A stretch of DNA of 64,000 bases from Sinotaia quadrata (lineage: Eukaryota > Mollusca > Gastropoda > Architaenioglossa > Viviparidae). The stretch lies in assembly GCA_028829895.1 (NCBI GenBank), contig CM054177.1, positions 75,224,163 to 75,288,162 on the forward strand. The letters run 5' to 3'. The notes beneath the pieces were generated by a model that was given only the letters and a program-made list of their open reading frames with translations, ran no database searches and had not been told where the DNA came from. Position numbers and translations under genes: made by a program. This document shows, one piece after another, positions 11,601-22,600 of this stretch (positions are counted from its first letter, which is position 1; the number at the start of each line of letters is the position of its first letter).

Positions 11601-14600
11601 CTTCATCATCATGTTTTTTATTGTCTTAATGGCATTTTCTACCTTTCCATTTGACTGCGGATAATCTGGCGAGTTTGTAACGTGTTCAAAACCCCATTTT
11701 TCTGAAAATCTTTCGAATTCTTTCTCATTAAATGGCGGACCGTTATCAGATACCATTCTTTCTCATATGCCATGACGTGCAAAATGTGCTTTCATCTTGT
11801 AAATCGCCTTTTCCTGTTTTGTCTTTGAGCCTGTCAACTTCGAAGAAATCTAAATAGTAGTCAACAACAACTACATAGTCATTTCCTTTGAACTTTGAAC
11901 TCCATAAGGTCAACAGCTACGTGCTGCCATGGTAAGCCTGGAATAGGATGATCTATACATGGTTCTTTTGTTTGACATTTCTGGTATGATGACAAACATG
12001 GCTCACATCTTTAAGATGCTTTTCTAGGCCTTTTGCTAACCCTGGCCAGTAAATTGTCTCTCTTGCCCTTTTAAGGCATCGATGCAAGCCTGTGTGGCTC
12101 TTATGAAGCATTCCATTAATTTTGTAAAAATCTTTGTTTTGTAACAACAGTTACAAAATGGTAGTTACACTAGCATTTATTTATTTAATTTTTTGAAAGT
12201 CGAAAAGTCAATTTGGGTGAGTAGAAAAGGTGCTCTGATTGGTTATGCATCTACAGGTGTGGGCGTGACTTCCAGTATTTAGACAACGCGAAATATCACT
12301 TTTGTGCCGATAAATTTAGGAAAACTTGTGCACTAATTTTTTTAAAAATTGTCATATGTTGGTGATTCTTTTGCTTTTAATAAATGCAATCACACCGACA
12401 GTTTCAGAGTACTGGAACTACCGGTGACCTAACCAACTTTTGTCTCTTCGCCATTAGTAAGATGACGTTAGACAGTCAATCACAAAGTAGTGGAGGGTGA
12501 TGACAGGAAGACAGTTTATATGTGTTTAATTTATTTCAGTTTTAGTTGATGTATAATATTTAGGCGGAGAACATATTCGTTGATCAATATCTTAATATGA
12601 TCTGGCATCTTTGGAAATTAAGTTTCCTCAGTAATGCTTCCTTAAGTCACAATTTGTCCATTCAATGATTTCACAATATGATGGAAGCCATGGCTTGTCA
12701 CGCAGTAAAGTCAGTCTGAGCATGCAAAAATCTGATTATCTACCGGGATTATATATAATATAAAATTATGATTATCAAAACTGACAATGAAATTGAAAAC
12801 GGCTTACTCAACAGAAATCACGACCATTTTGCCAAGTTTCGCCATCTCGTAGGTCGAAGAATCATAGATCTCTGGGAGAAAAAAACAATAGAACGCAGAC
12901 ACAAAATAAATAAATTATTTAAGTCAGATAATTCTTGAGATCTATTCTACACTCTCCATGATTAAGAAAGCTCTCTCTCAAACAAACTGCGTCCAAGTAA
13001 ACAAAGAAAAACACATTTGAAACAAGCTCGGAGACTGCTTAAAAACAAGTACATTTTAATAATGAAAAGAATCTAGTGCAACATTTACATCAATAAAATG
13101 AGTTTTAGACGCGAATTTAAAATATGCAAAGAAAAGACAGAAAATAATAATCAGCTACCTGGCGAAAATACCACCCAACCGCCACCATGAAAGTAAATAA
13201 ATGCCGGCGCCAGCTCAGCAACGCTTTTTGGTCGGTACATTCGGGTTTTCACACCACCTATTACCGGTGTTGTTACCTGTTATAGTCAAGACAAATGGCA
13301 CAATGACAGACGCGTTGTTTCATCTGTTTTCTGAGAGTTAAGATGGTTTTCTTGCTTATTATTCCAAATGTTTTGAAGTTATAAAGCAACACAAACAAAA
13401 TGTTAGCATATAATAAAAGTCCTACAGTGATCAACAAATATATTTTTGAAGCTGATAATATTGACGTTAGTTTATTAAAAACTTCACAGTCTGTTACATT
13501 TTAGAGAAAATTTTTAAAAGTTTAATATACTGACTAGGACTTTTCAACGAAGCGCAAACCTGTCGTTTTCTTTCTGGCTAGTGCCCCATTTTTTTCTGGC
13601 TAATTCCCACTGCTTCTGACTAGTCTTTCATTGCTTTTGGCTAGTAGGCCTATCCCATTTTTCTGGCTAGTTTCCATTTTTTTTCTGGCTAGTTCCCATT
13701 TTTCTGACTAGTCCCATTATTTCTGGCTAGTGTCTCATTGTTTCTGGCTAGTGTTACCTTTTCTCAGAAGGTTATTTAGCAGAGGGTTGTTTTATTGTCC
13801 AAGGTCACAGGAACGTCAAGATTAGGAGAGGTCATAGAGTACTAAGGGTCAATCATGGACATCATGAAATTCACCATGATAGCTTAATATAGACACCACT
13901 ACACACTCACTTTGTCATCCTTGTAAAGTAAGTCGTGGTATTAATTCACTGCCTTGTTAAATGATCTAGGCCTAGGGAAACAGTATAGACACAAAACTCG
14001 TGCTTCTCTGGAAACTATTCTGTAAAAAAATTGTTTAATTCTGGAAGTTTTTGTAATTGCTTTTCTGCTGCTTTCTTCTTTTCCCTCTTGTCTGCGCCAC
14101 TAGTTGTACTGCTAACTGGAAACAAAACAAACAAACTATTATTCTTTATTTTTTACAAGTTAATGGATTTTATTTTCTCTTCTAGATTTGTACGAGCACA
14201 AGACGATTCAGAGATGGTCATTCCTGGATGGTGCCTATATCACAATTGTACCCTGATTAGCTCACAAGAAGTTCAGATTAACAATAATTCTCCAGCCACT
14301 AGGATTTCAAATCTCTGCTGACGCTCGGTGTATATCAGACCTTGACAGAGGAGGAAAAAGAAAAAGCGGGAAAGAGAGAATTCTTGCTCCGTACTACCCA
14401 CGAGTGTGTGTGTGTGTGTGTGTGTTGCGCGCGATTTGTCGGTAAATGTCACCTTAAGTGCTTTGGTACGTGTTAAAGACAATGGCAGAGACGAGGTAAA
14501 AATGCAGGCACGTGACCCTATTATTAATTATTAATAAATTAAATTCGAAACAAAATAACCACCGCGAGAGGCTTGTGGTTAAGTCCGACTTTCCCACTAC

Positions 14601-16185
14601 TGTCAAGAGGAATGAAGAAAGTAAAATAAACGAAATCCCGGCATAGTCTCACACAGTTAGTGTATATAGGCCTTCTTTAATGATAATAACAGCAGTCGCT
14701 AACAATTAACGGAAAAAATCAGTATAACATATGACAATTTCAATACTTTAATTAACGCATACGTATGCGCACTCACGCACTCACGCACGCACGCACGCAC
14801 ACACTGTGTGTACTTTAGTAGCTTTATATCACGGGTCACTGTCTCCCTTTGTGCAAAACATGGTACAACCGGGGAACTTGTACTAAAGTTTTCAATTTCA
14901 ACAGTGATCAACATAGAAAGTTTGGTTCGGTTCCTATTTTCATTTCTACAGGCGGATATGAAAGGGTCACAGAAACATGGAATTTATCTCCCCATATCCA
15001 TACTGACACGTTATTAGGCACCAAACTGGGGCCGACCAGCAACTTATTTCTTTTATTATTTAACAGCTTCTACACACACATACACGCACGCACGTACGCA
15101 CACACACGCATTCTCTCTCTTTGTCCTCCATAGAGAATCTTTGCCTAAGTGGTGAGAGCCTTGCTGTGCACCCTGCAAAAAGTTGACTCGAGCATATGCA
15201 TATTTGTCAAATTTTAAGAACATTTTCCCTTTTCTTTTCTTGTTTTAATGCACATATATTGGGCCTCTTCTACTGAAAGCACCCCCTCCCCTCCTTCGGC
15301 ACTACAGGTGTTAGTAGTTGCGCCGCTGGATAGATAGATTATTTCTTGATTGTGTTGTTTCTACGTCCACTTCTTACAGCTTTAGAGTTTGGACATTAAT
15401 TCTAACTGTTATTACTTTGAGTGTAAAGTCATTCAAAACGTTAGTTACAAACAAACAAACGAAGATACAAACAAGCAAATAAAATATTTATGTTTCCATA
15501 GAGATTCATGTTTGTACTACCTCGTTCCTTTGTGGCTTAATAAAGCCGAGTGTTGGGTGGGTGGGTGGCAGATGATAATAATAATAACGCACTGACAAAA
15601 CAAACGTGCATTTTGCAGCACACAACAGTTTTTATCAGTTAATGTAATTATGTCGGGGAGAGTAGGGTGGGTGAAGAAATGTAGTAAGGTCTGACAAAGC
15701 AGAATTATTCACAGCTAACTCCTTTGCTGAACTCACTTTAATAAGCACCGCTGACCTACATTACAGTTTCATGTCTCCCACTTTCAGACTGACACAAGAT
15801 AGCCAAGAAAGCATACATAAATCGGGATAATACTTAAACAACAACAAAATAATAAACAACATCAAAATAATAAACAACAAAATAATAAACAACAACAAAA
15901 TAATAAACAACAAACAACAAAATAATAAACAACAAACAACAAAATAATAAACAACAAACAACAAAATAATAAACAACAAACAACAAAATAATAAACAACA
16001 ACAAAATAATAAATTAGTAATCTATTGCATGGAGTTATCGAGAACTTACAACTCATGCTATCACGTGATTGAACGAGGTGAAACTCAGCATGTATTTATG
16101 CTCATGATAGTACCGAATTAAATTTCCATAAAACAACAATTAAAAAGAAAATTATCTTATCTTGAACTAGTCTGAGCGCGCGCAT

Positions 16186-16227
<42 letters not shown>

Positions 16228-17054
16228 GTGGTTATTCTTGTTTCCTATTTTCTCATTCCTGACTCTGAATACATATGTTTACATTTTTCACACAAGGATA
16301 TCGGCCTACTTACTTCCATTTCATCATTTGATGACGAGAGGAGGCCAAAGGTCAGGATGTAATGAGATATCACACGCATAGTGCTGGTGAAGTTTCCAAG
16401 GCCGATAACATGCGACAAAATTGACTATTAACAAACAAAATAATTAGTTAAATAAGTATTTCTGATAAAAAAGAAATTTATATTAAATTTATTTTAATGA
16501 AAAAGTACAAATGGAGTAAAACTTGTATTTTAAAATTATAAATATATATAGTTTTAACCGACTAACTATTTGTCATAATACATTTTTCCAATTAAATTTA
16601 TTATTTTGATTCACGATCAGTCAAAAATTAAATTGTATTATTTTAACAAATGAATTGCATTTCACTCATTATATATTTTTACACACTCACTCTTAAGTTC
16701 ACTTCTAATTATTATTGACTAACTTTTGCCAGCAGCTTTGCTGGAGAAATTGTCAGTTTTTAGAACAAGTTGCTTAAAGTAAAATTATTTCATAGAACAG
16801 GTTATTTTATTGCCAAGTAAGGACCTTAATACATCAACCTCGCAGGACAAAGGATTGCTAGCTACTAGTGTTATGCATAATATTAATGCAGAAAAGCGAT
16901 ACTTGACCAAGATGGCAGAAGCTCTGTATTGTTGTTGAATGATCTTTGACTTCCACGGTTCGGCAATTCCATCTGGCAACGGCAGGTACAAGAGGTATCC
17001 AAATAAGCAAATGGATACCAGGGAGATCAAGAATACTGTCTTCAGAAATCCCAT
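7937..17054 (-). CDS. Arylacetamide deacetylase / neutral cholesterol ester hydrolase-like serine hydrolase, complete six-exon gene
   Basis: HSL-type alpha/beta hydrolase, expected to be a type II ER-membrane protein with a lumenal catalytic domain that hydrolyses lipid or acyl-amide esters. Minus-strand exons: 17054-16908, 16424-16314, 13276-13159, 12871-12808, 10209-10088, 8634-7937. Phases join cleanly (0, 0, 1, 2, 1), giving 1260 nt and 419 residues, close to the family's roughly 400. Residues 1-23 form a hydrophobic signal-anchor, followed by [12 protein letters not shown], typical of AADAC and NCEH1 N-termini. The oxyanion motif HGGGW is at 116-120, and [12 protein letters not shown] follows at 146-157. 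The nucleophile motif GDSAGGN has Ser190. The likely acid is Asp356 in EYDILRDD and the likely base His386 in EDGFH; the spacing matches human AADAC. AADAC and NCEH1 cannot be separated by eye. The gene is divergent from ATP6AP2. The exon 1 donor (TTG|GTCAAG) is weak and is the least certain boundary. Confidence 0.92.
8635..10087 (-). other. AADAC-like intron 5
   Basis: Mostly unremarkable. Short ORFs near 9150-9550 have no recognisable product. The end next to exon 5 carries the duplicated splice-site cassette (9975-10087). Confidence 0.6.
9975..10110 (-). repeat. 67-bp tandem duplication across the exon 5 donor
   Basis: CCAATTCCAATTTTTGATGA occurs at 10090 (exon 5 end) and at 10023 (intron), exactly 67 bp apart. 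The AT-rich part TAAATTTTATTATTATTA is repeated once more near 9990. The intronic copy keeps a donor-like GGCG|GTAAAA and gains an acceptor-like TTTCTCTTTTAG. Confidence 0.85.
10088..10209 (-). CDS. AADAC-like exon 5 (YRLAPEH)
   Basis: 122 bases encoding [16 protein letters not shown] and on to SSKIGIG. Donor GGAG|GTAAGA; G|GT creates the Gly of GDSAGG with exon 6. The last about 20 bases are duplicated 67 bp downstream in the intron. Confidence 0.92.
11277..11756 (-). pseudogene. Gypsy integrase, catalytic core C-terminal half
   Basis: Contains [12 protein letters not shown] and [18 protein letters not shown], the second Asp and the Glu regions of the DDE retroviral-type integrase core in gypsy elements. 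The downstream part is the chromodomain-less tail. Frame breaks separate it from the upstream zinc-binding segment, so it cannot make full integrase. Confidence 0.88.
11953..12147 (-). pseudogene. Gypsy integrase zinc-binding domain fragment
   Basis: The stretch from [10 protein letters not shown] to [20 protein letters not shown] matches the H2C2 domain layout (H-x3-H ... C), but the second cysteine appears as His (CHH). The element is truncated upstream of here. Confidence 0.82.
12151..12807. other. Rest of AADAC-like intron 4
   Basis: AT-rich; no RT or gag remnants were seen upstream of the integrase piece, and no gene was recognised. Confidence 0.5.
12808..12871 (-). CDS. AADAC-like exon 4
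   Basis: 64 bases encoding [20 protein letters not shown]. Enters in phase 1 and leaves in phase 2 (GA|C, giving Asp) to form VISVDYRLAPEH with exon 5. Confidence 0.9.
13159..13276 (-). CDS. AADAC-like exon 3 (HGGGW oxyanion motif)
   Basis: 39 codons plus one base. Encodes [10 protein letters not shown] and [16 protein letters not shown] is the oxyanion-hole motif of the HSL family. Acceptor ATAACAG, donor CAG|GTAGCT. Confidence 0.92.
13571..13758. repeat. TTCTGGCTAGT minisatellite
   Basis: About nine diverged units of roughly 20 bp with core TTCTGGCTAGTNCCCATT. Confidence 0.9.
15836..16012. repeat. 22-bp AACAACAAAATAATAAACAA array
   Basis: About eight units, some shortened. ORFs over it encode only low-complexity residues. 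Confidence 0.92.
16187..16224. repeat. Poly(T) tract
   Basis: 38 uninterrupted T. Confidence 0.95.
16314..16424 (-). CDS. AADAC-like exon 2
   Basis: 37 codons, phase 0 at both ends, including [19 protein letters not shown]. The acceptor TTTGTTTGTTAATAG and donor GAA|GTAAGTAG are good. It corresponds to the amphipathic stretch before the hydrolase fold. Confidence 0.8.
16908..17054 (-). CDS. AADAC-like exon 1 (signal-anchor)
   Basis: Encodes residues 1-49: start [20 protein letters not shown], a membrane segment, then [13 protein letters not shown] at -3 supports the start. The donor TTG|GTCAAG is chosen because it alone keeps phase 0 with exon 2. Confidence 0.8.
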
Positions 17055-17417
17055 ATTTTATATGTTTGCTGGAGATTCTTCTATGTTGTTGATGTTTGAA
17101 AACAAATTCAGCGGAGAATCAGGCCTTTTTTCTTTTGTACTGATTACACTCTTAGTATTGCTTGAGCATCAGGACGGCTTTTGTGTGCGGATGAATATCT
17201 GCGCACTGTCTCTAGGCCTACTTAGAATATATCCTGTTACACTTTACCACGTTCAGCTGTTTTTTAGTAACGAGTTAACGCCCACTGAAAGACGAGTTAA
17301 CCCACTAACTGCTGAGTGTATGCATGCATTTAACACTACGGTCTCGGTGACATATTCTTGTTGGGTACGATGTATTCTTACCTAATGTTACGAGTTTTAC
17401 ATTCATACATGAACCTG

Positions 17418-18575
17418 ACGCGGGTTAGTCATTGTGAGCTGCGAACTCTGCGCATGCCCAATTTATTCTCGTAAACATCCTGTTACTGAGTATACATAAA
17501 GTCAATATCACCAGATCCCCCTTTCTCGCAATTGTTTTCTTTCTTTCTTTCTTTTTTAATATATACATCACTTTACATTAAGTCTAAACTAATTTCAAAA
17601 AAAAATTGAAAAACAAAAACAATATCGGTTTGGCCTTCTATTGTTCTTTCGAATTTTATACATATAAAAAAATTGAATAACGTAAAACAAAAACTAAATC
17701 GGTTTGGCCTTCTATTGTTCTTTCTAATTCTATACATATAAAAAAAAATTGAATAACGTAAAACAAAAACAAAATGGCCTTCTATTGTTCTTTCTAATTC
17801 TATACATATCTGCACTTTCCAGAGTCTCTTTGTTGCAGTTGCACTATACACTGTCTTTGAATTTCTCAGTCCTTGAAACTCACATGACATTAAACAAACA
17901 GTATGACAGATTCATTCACTTATTCTTAGTAACATAACAACTTCTTCCCATCATAATAAAACTTTACTACTAATACTTTGATACTTGTGAATTAACATCT
18001 TGCAGTCAGTTTGTCACAAAGAATAAATTTACTTCTCCCTTTCTCAGTGGTAATCTTTCAGGTACGCCGGTTGTTCAATCAGTCTACCACTGGTTGTGCG
18101 TGTAGGTGTTTCACAACTTGTACTGCTTTGAGTTCTGTGTGTTCCTGTAGCCATGTCAGAATTATTCGTATCTCTGATTACCATCCGATTTGGGGTCTGA
18201 CTACAAGAGTTTGCTACAATTGTATCTTGTGGTATTTGCTGTCCCGTTTCTGTACTTGGCTCCTGATTTATTTCATCTTCCTCTGGTACTACTGAACTGT
18301 CTGTTTGTTCTGCTTCTAACATGTCTGTTTGTTTGTTTACCGGTCGTGATAACTGATTCGGTATGGTTGCTCTAGGTTGTATAACCACAGGCTGACTAAC
18401 TTGTTGTTCTGCTGACTTTTTAGCTGTCTTCTGTTTCTTCTGAACAGTTTACCATTTGATTCTGTAAGATCTAAAGTAGGTTTGGTCTTCCACTGTGGCT
18501 CTTATCCACTTGCTTGATCCTGTTACTTTGAATCGTAGTCTGTCCCGACCTCAGAGTGTCTAACTCTACTCAAAA
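17418..18575 (-). mobile_element. Second Ty3/gypsy 3' fragment, same family
   Basis: Collinear with 10375-11395: shared CTCTGCGCATGCCCA, polypurine tract (GAGAAAGGGGGATC near 17515-17529), GTCCCGACCTCAGAGTGTCT and intervening blocks. A minus ORF at 18388-18044 is the pol C-terminal tail, ending GRLIEQPAYLKDYH, a usual gypsy pol ending. The integrase core is missing. A block of about 70 bp is present three times at 17590-17810. Lies between the divergent esterase and ATP6AP2 genes. Confidence 0.75.
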
Positions 18576-19574
18576 CAACACAAGTAGTGAAACACCAACA
18601 CACACAATTAGTGGTAGAGTGGTTAAACCAGCGTACCGGAAAGATTACCAATAGGAAAGGAATAAGTAAAGTTATTTTGACGAAGTGACTGCAAGGTGTT
18701 CACTCACAAGAGCCAAAGTTACTGGTGGTAGTGTTTTATTACTATTTGAAGAATTAGCAGATGTACTAGCTCGCAGAGTTGGGTGTCAAATGTTCAGGTA
18801 GTTGAGTGTCTAGTTGTTAGGTTAATAGGCATTAGTTAAATATTAACTGAATTAATCTCTCTTCATGCTGTTTGTTTAGTTTCGTGTGAGTTTTAAAGAC
18901 TGTGCGAGCGAGAAGATATTTTAAAGGACTGAGAAACTGAGACACTGTAAAGCGGAAACAACCTGATGAAGAGACACTGGAAAGTGAAGATAGAAACAGA
19001 AAGGACAATTCAGATTTAGAAAAGCAAACAAAATCTCGTTTTGAATTAAAGTTATTTTATATACATTAAAAAAAAAACGCAATTGCAAGAAAGGGGAATG
19101 TGACGATATTGGATTTACTTGTAAAGGATCTTTACGATAAAATACTGGGCATGCGACAGACGGCCCCACTCAGCTCCCAGAGACAAGCGAGGGGAGCGAA
19201 GCTCTGCCTTAGCGCCACCAAAGGCGAGAACAAGCACAAATGAAAACCTTTATGCACTATCATTTAGGAGAGTGGAACTACAAAAGATGCAGTTTGAAAT
19301 GGTTTACCCGCGTTCTCCTAATTATAATCTGTATGAGAGCACACCACCCGCTTTACTCATCACATCTTTTACCCATTATCCCCATTTCTCTTAATGATGA
19401 AATATGAAAGTTTAAAAATTTAATTTCATAACTCTTTCTCTCTCTAGGTACAAGTATAAATTGGGCCTATACATCTATCTTCTTTAAAGGGGAAGTAAAG
19501 CTGCTTATTAGTATAGGAATTACACTATGTAACACTAGTGACCTCCCTGCTAATCATATGACTGGTCGATCAAA
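18576..19574 (+). promoter_or_regulatory. ATP6AP2 upstream region
   Basis: Must contain the ATP6AP2 transcription start, but no TATA box or definite initiator was identified. A palindromic E-box-like TCATATGA lies about 20 bp before the ATG. Metazoan V-ATPase genes often carry MiT/TFE sites (TCACGTGA), and this is a two-base variant, so the link is speculative. Confidence 0.3.
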
Positions 19575-19620
19575 ATGGCGTCTTCAGTCTGGATGTTCGT
19601 GTCTGGTTTGATTGGTTTAT
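19575..19620 (+). CDS. ATP6AP2: ATP6AP2 exon 1 (signal peptide)
   Basis: MASSVWMFVSGLIGL plus one base, then GTAAGTTATG. Hydrophobic start of the signal peptide; phase 1 joins exon 2 to give Cys-Leu-Val. Confidence 0.85.
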
Positions 19621-22600
19621 GTAAGTTATGAATTGCGGAATATAACTTGTATTTTATTTTTATAAACAATTTTAAAAATGTATGTGGTGACTTGTTAATA
19701 TGATGTTTTACGATATTTTTTCTGTAATTCGATAGATAAAAGTGTTTGTTATTTAACAACTATTTTGGCACTCATGGTTGCAGGATGTCAATATAATTTT
19801 TCACTAATTTTGCAATATTATATATCAAGTTGTATAATTTGTTTTATTAATGTAAAGTGCTAATAAATTTACTTTTATGGCAATATTTTAATTATAAATT
19901 ATCTTTTTAAAGTTTTCTAGCTTATCACATTTGAAAGTAAGGGGCGGTCCATGTTAACTGAGGAAACGTAGCGATATCTGCACTACTCTCTAGTCTACAC
20001 AACGATATAGTTTAGAAATTGGAGAGAGAAACTTTTTCATTTGAGATATCATTATGGAAGTTATATTCATCCTCTAAAAGAAAACAAAGTAAAACTTAAG
20101 ATTCGAAATAGTAAATACAAGTTTTGACACTTTTGTAGTAATACAAATGCTTGTATAGGCCTATTTATAATTATAGTTATAACTTATACTTTACAATATT
20201 TTATTTTTTATTATTATAATATATTAATATTATTTATAATATTATTTGTAATATTTTATTCAATATTATTTATTATAAAGTTGATTTTCCAATAGTTCTA
20301 GTGATAAATCTGTACAGTCAGAGTTTAGATCTGTGTCTTCTCTTATAAAGAAAGTTTGCATCATGAAACAAACCAGGAGAAAGAAAAATCATACCACCAT
20401 TTTTTCAACTTAAACATCACCAAGTTTATGTTGTTCATTAATGTATTAATTAAAATGTATTAATTTTTTAAAAGTGCATAATGCAGTTACTAGAATAGTA
20501 GAAAGAATAAATTAACACACTCAGTTATCTATATATTAAAATTAATTTAGTGTCTTTTCTATTATTTGTCAGTTGTAATGATTTATATGCAATTTCATTT
20601 AAGAATAAAGTTTTACAGTGTTTTAAAATTAAAATATAGTTGCTTTGAATATAGAAATTTATTGTATGCTTTATAGTTTATTTAACAATTCTAAATCTAA
20701 TTGTGTGGGAAAATACTCATTTTTCATTCTAACAGTCTTAACTCTTATCTAGAAGTAGAATGTTCCAATTTCAGAAATCATTTAGTGGTTCTGCTTCAAA
20801 GTGTTAGTTGTTTGAGAGAGAGATTTAGTTATTAATTATTATCTATAAACTATAATGAAAACTTACATGATTTGCATTTTTCTTGGTTCATTGATTAAAC
20901 TTTAAAGACTTTTGGGATTGTTTCTTCATTAGTGCAAACTAAGTTCACACTAACTCAAACAAAAAGAAATTTGTAATTAACTCATCTCTAAAATACTAAC
21001 AATAAAATTCAGATTTAAAACTTAAACAATGTAAACAATGTGGGCATGATTGAAAAGATCAGTTTGACTTTTCATTTTAATTTTAAAATTTGTTATTTAT
21101 TTTTGCTTTCTATAGCTCATTCTCTGAGCAAATGTACCATTTTGTTACATGAAGTGCAAAAAATTAAAATGGATTAAATCTAATTATTTTACATGTTAAA
21201 GTCTACAACAGGGCTTTATGCTCACTTGAAAGAAAAGATAAAATTTATAAAATGTTGAAGCACATATTTTTGTTGAAAACTTACAAAATAAGATTTCACC
21301 AGAAAAAAAGATTATTAACCAGAATTTAAAAAAATGAAAATAAGAAATTTAATTATCACATTACAACAAATATAATTTTTTTTTTATTAATCTAAGTAAT
21401 TAATTTAATCTGGATACATTTTAATTTAAAATAGGGTATAAAACTGTAACTTTGCAGTGTGGAAACCATATGAACAAAATTATCAGCCACCATAAAAGAA
21501 GCTCTATTTTTCACAACTAAACATAAAACAGGCTTAGTTATGCAGCAAAGATAATATTAAGTAATAAGCAATTTATTTAAATATAATGTTTTTAATATAT
21601 ATAATAAGCCTAATTGTGATATTTCTATTCTTGAATTTAATTCACAGGTTTTTCAACCCTTACTAGCTAGGTTTAAAAAAAACACAGCTATGTGAAACTT
21701 TAAAACCAAAAGAAACCACATGGATATAAACATAAATAAGTAAACTATTTCCAGTGTTAATCAATTTTATCAGAAATCTTAGATGTATTGAAACATCGAT
21801 GATTCTGAAAATTTTTCGCCTTTCCATCGTAATCATATGATCTGAATGGAAAATGAAAGCTATTTTTCTTATTTAGTACTTAAACTCATCACACCAAGAC
21901 AAAATAACATGAGAGTTATCTATTCAGAATATGATGCTTTTGAAAAATGTAGGAAGTAGTTTTTGATATTATTGTTATTATTTTATATTTACAAATTTAT
22001 TAATTCTGTTGTTTTAAAAAGGAAACAAAATCAAATTAGTTTTCCTAAAGCTGAATAAATATTTCTGAATATAAATAGAATAAATTTGAAAAACATTAGC
22101 ATATGAATACATCTGGAAAATGAACTAATTAAAAACCACATGGTGCTTTTGTCTTACATATTGTTGCTTGGTAAAAGAATACAAGTTTTGGATCTGATTT
22201 TTGTAGAAAATAAGCGTTACAAAGAATGTGCCTTTTAAAAATATTATTTCTTTGCAAAATTGACCGTTCTCAGATAAAGAAAATATTGAATGTTGCTTTA
22301 AATTAATGTATTATCGCTTCTAAGAAAACCTTGATGTGATAAGTTTGTTGGATTATTTATAACAATAAAAAATTGAAAATTAAAGAAAATGGCTGTCTTT
22401 GTACCCATGTAACAGAAAGAGGTGCCATTTTTCTAAAAATGAATTTGTATTACAGATAATTACAAAATAAATAAACACATAAAAATGACATATTCACACA
22501 ACTATCCTATGTATCTCTCACATGATCAGTTCTGAATATATAGAATATAAACACATTACATTATTACATTATATTTCAATGCTTTACTTTCAAAACACAT

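Larger units (their letters stand above)
10375..12150 (-). mobile_element. Ty3/gypsy retrotransposon 3' fragment (integrase, 3' end, start of LTR)
   Basis: Minus-oriented remnant in AADAC-like intron 4. Order: integrase zinc-binding domain (about 12147-11953, [22 protein letters not shown], then C-x2-H-like remnants), catalytic core with shifted frames (about 11950-11757), core C-terminal part (11756-11277), a polypurine tract near 10465-10477 (AGAAAGGAGGATG) and a following LTR-like start. Gag, protease and RT are absent. Dead copy. Confidence 0.82.
13277..16313 (-). other. AADAC-like intron 2
   Basis: Holds a TTCTGGCTAGT minisatellite (13571-13758), short GT and CA runs near 14405 and 14780, an AACAACAAAATAATAAACAA tandem array (15836-16012) and a T38 run (16187-16224). 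No exon-like sequence was found. Confidence 0.6.

Noticed and set aside
16939..17385. 148-codon plus ORF overlapping esterase exon 1
   Set aside because: Antisense to a supported coding exon and runs into noncoding DNA; no motif.
18605..18640. A-box-like GGTAGAGTGGTTAAACC
   Set aside because: No B box at the expected distance, so not called a tRNA or SINE.
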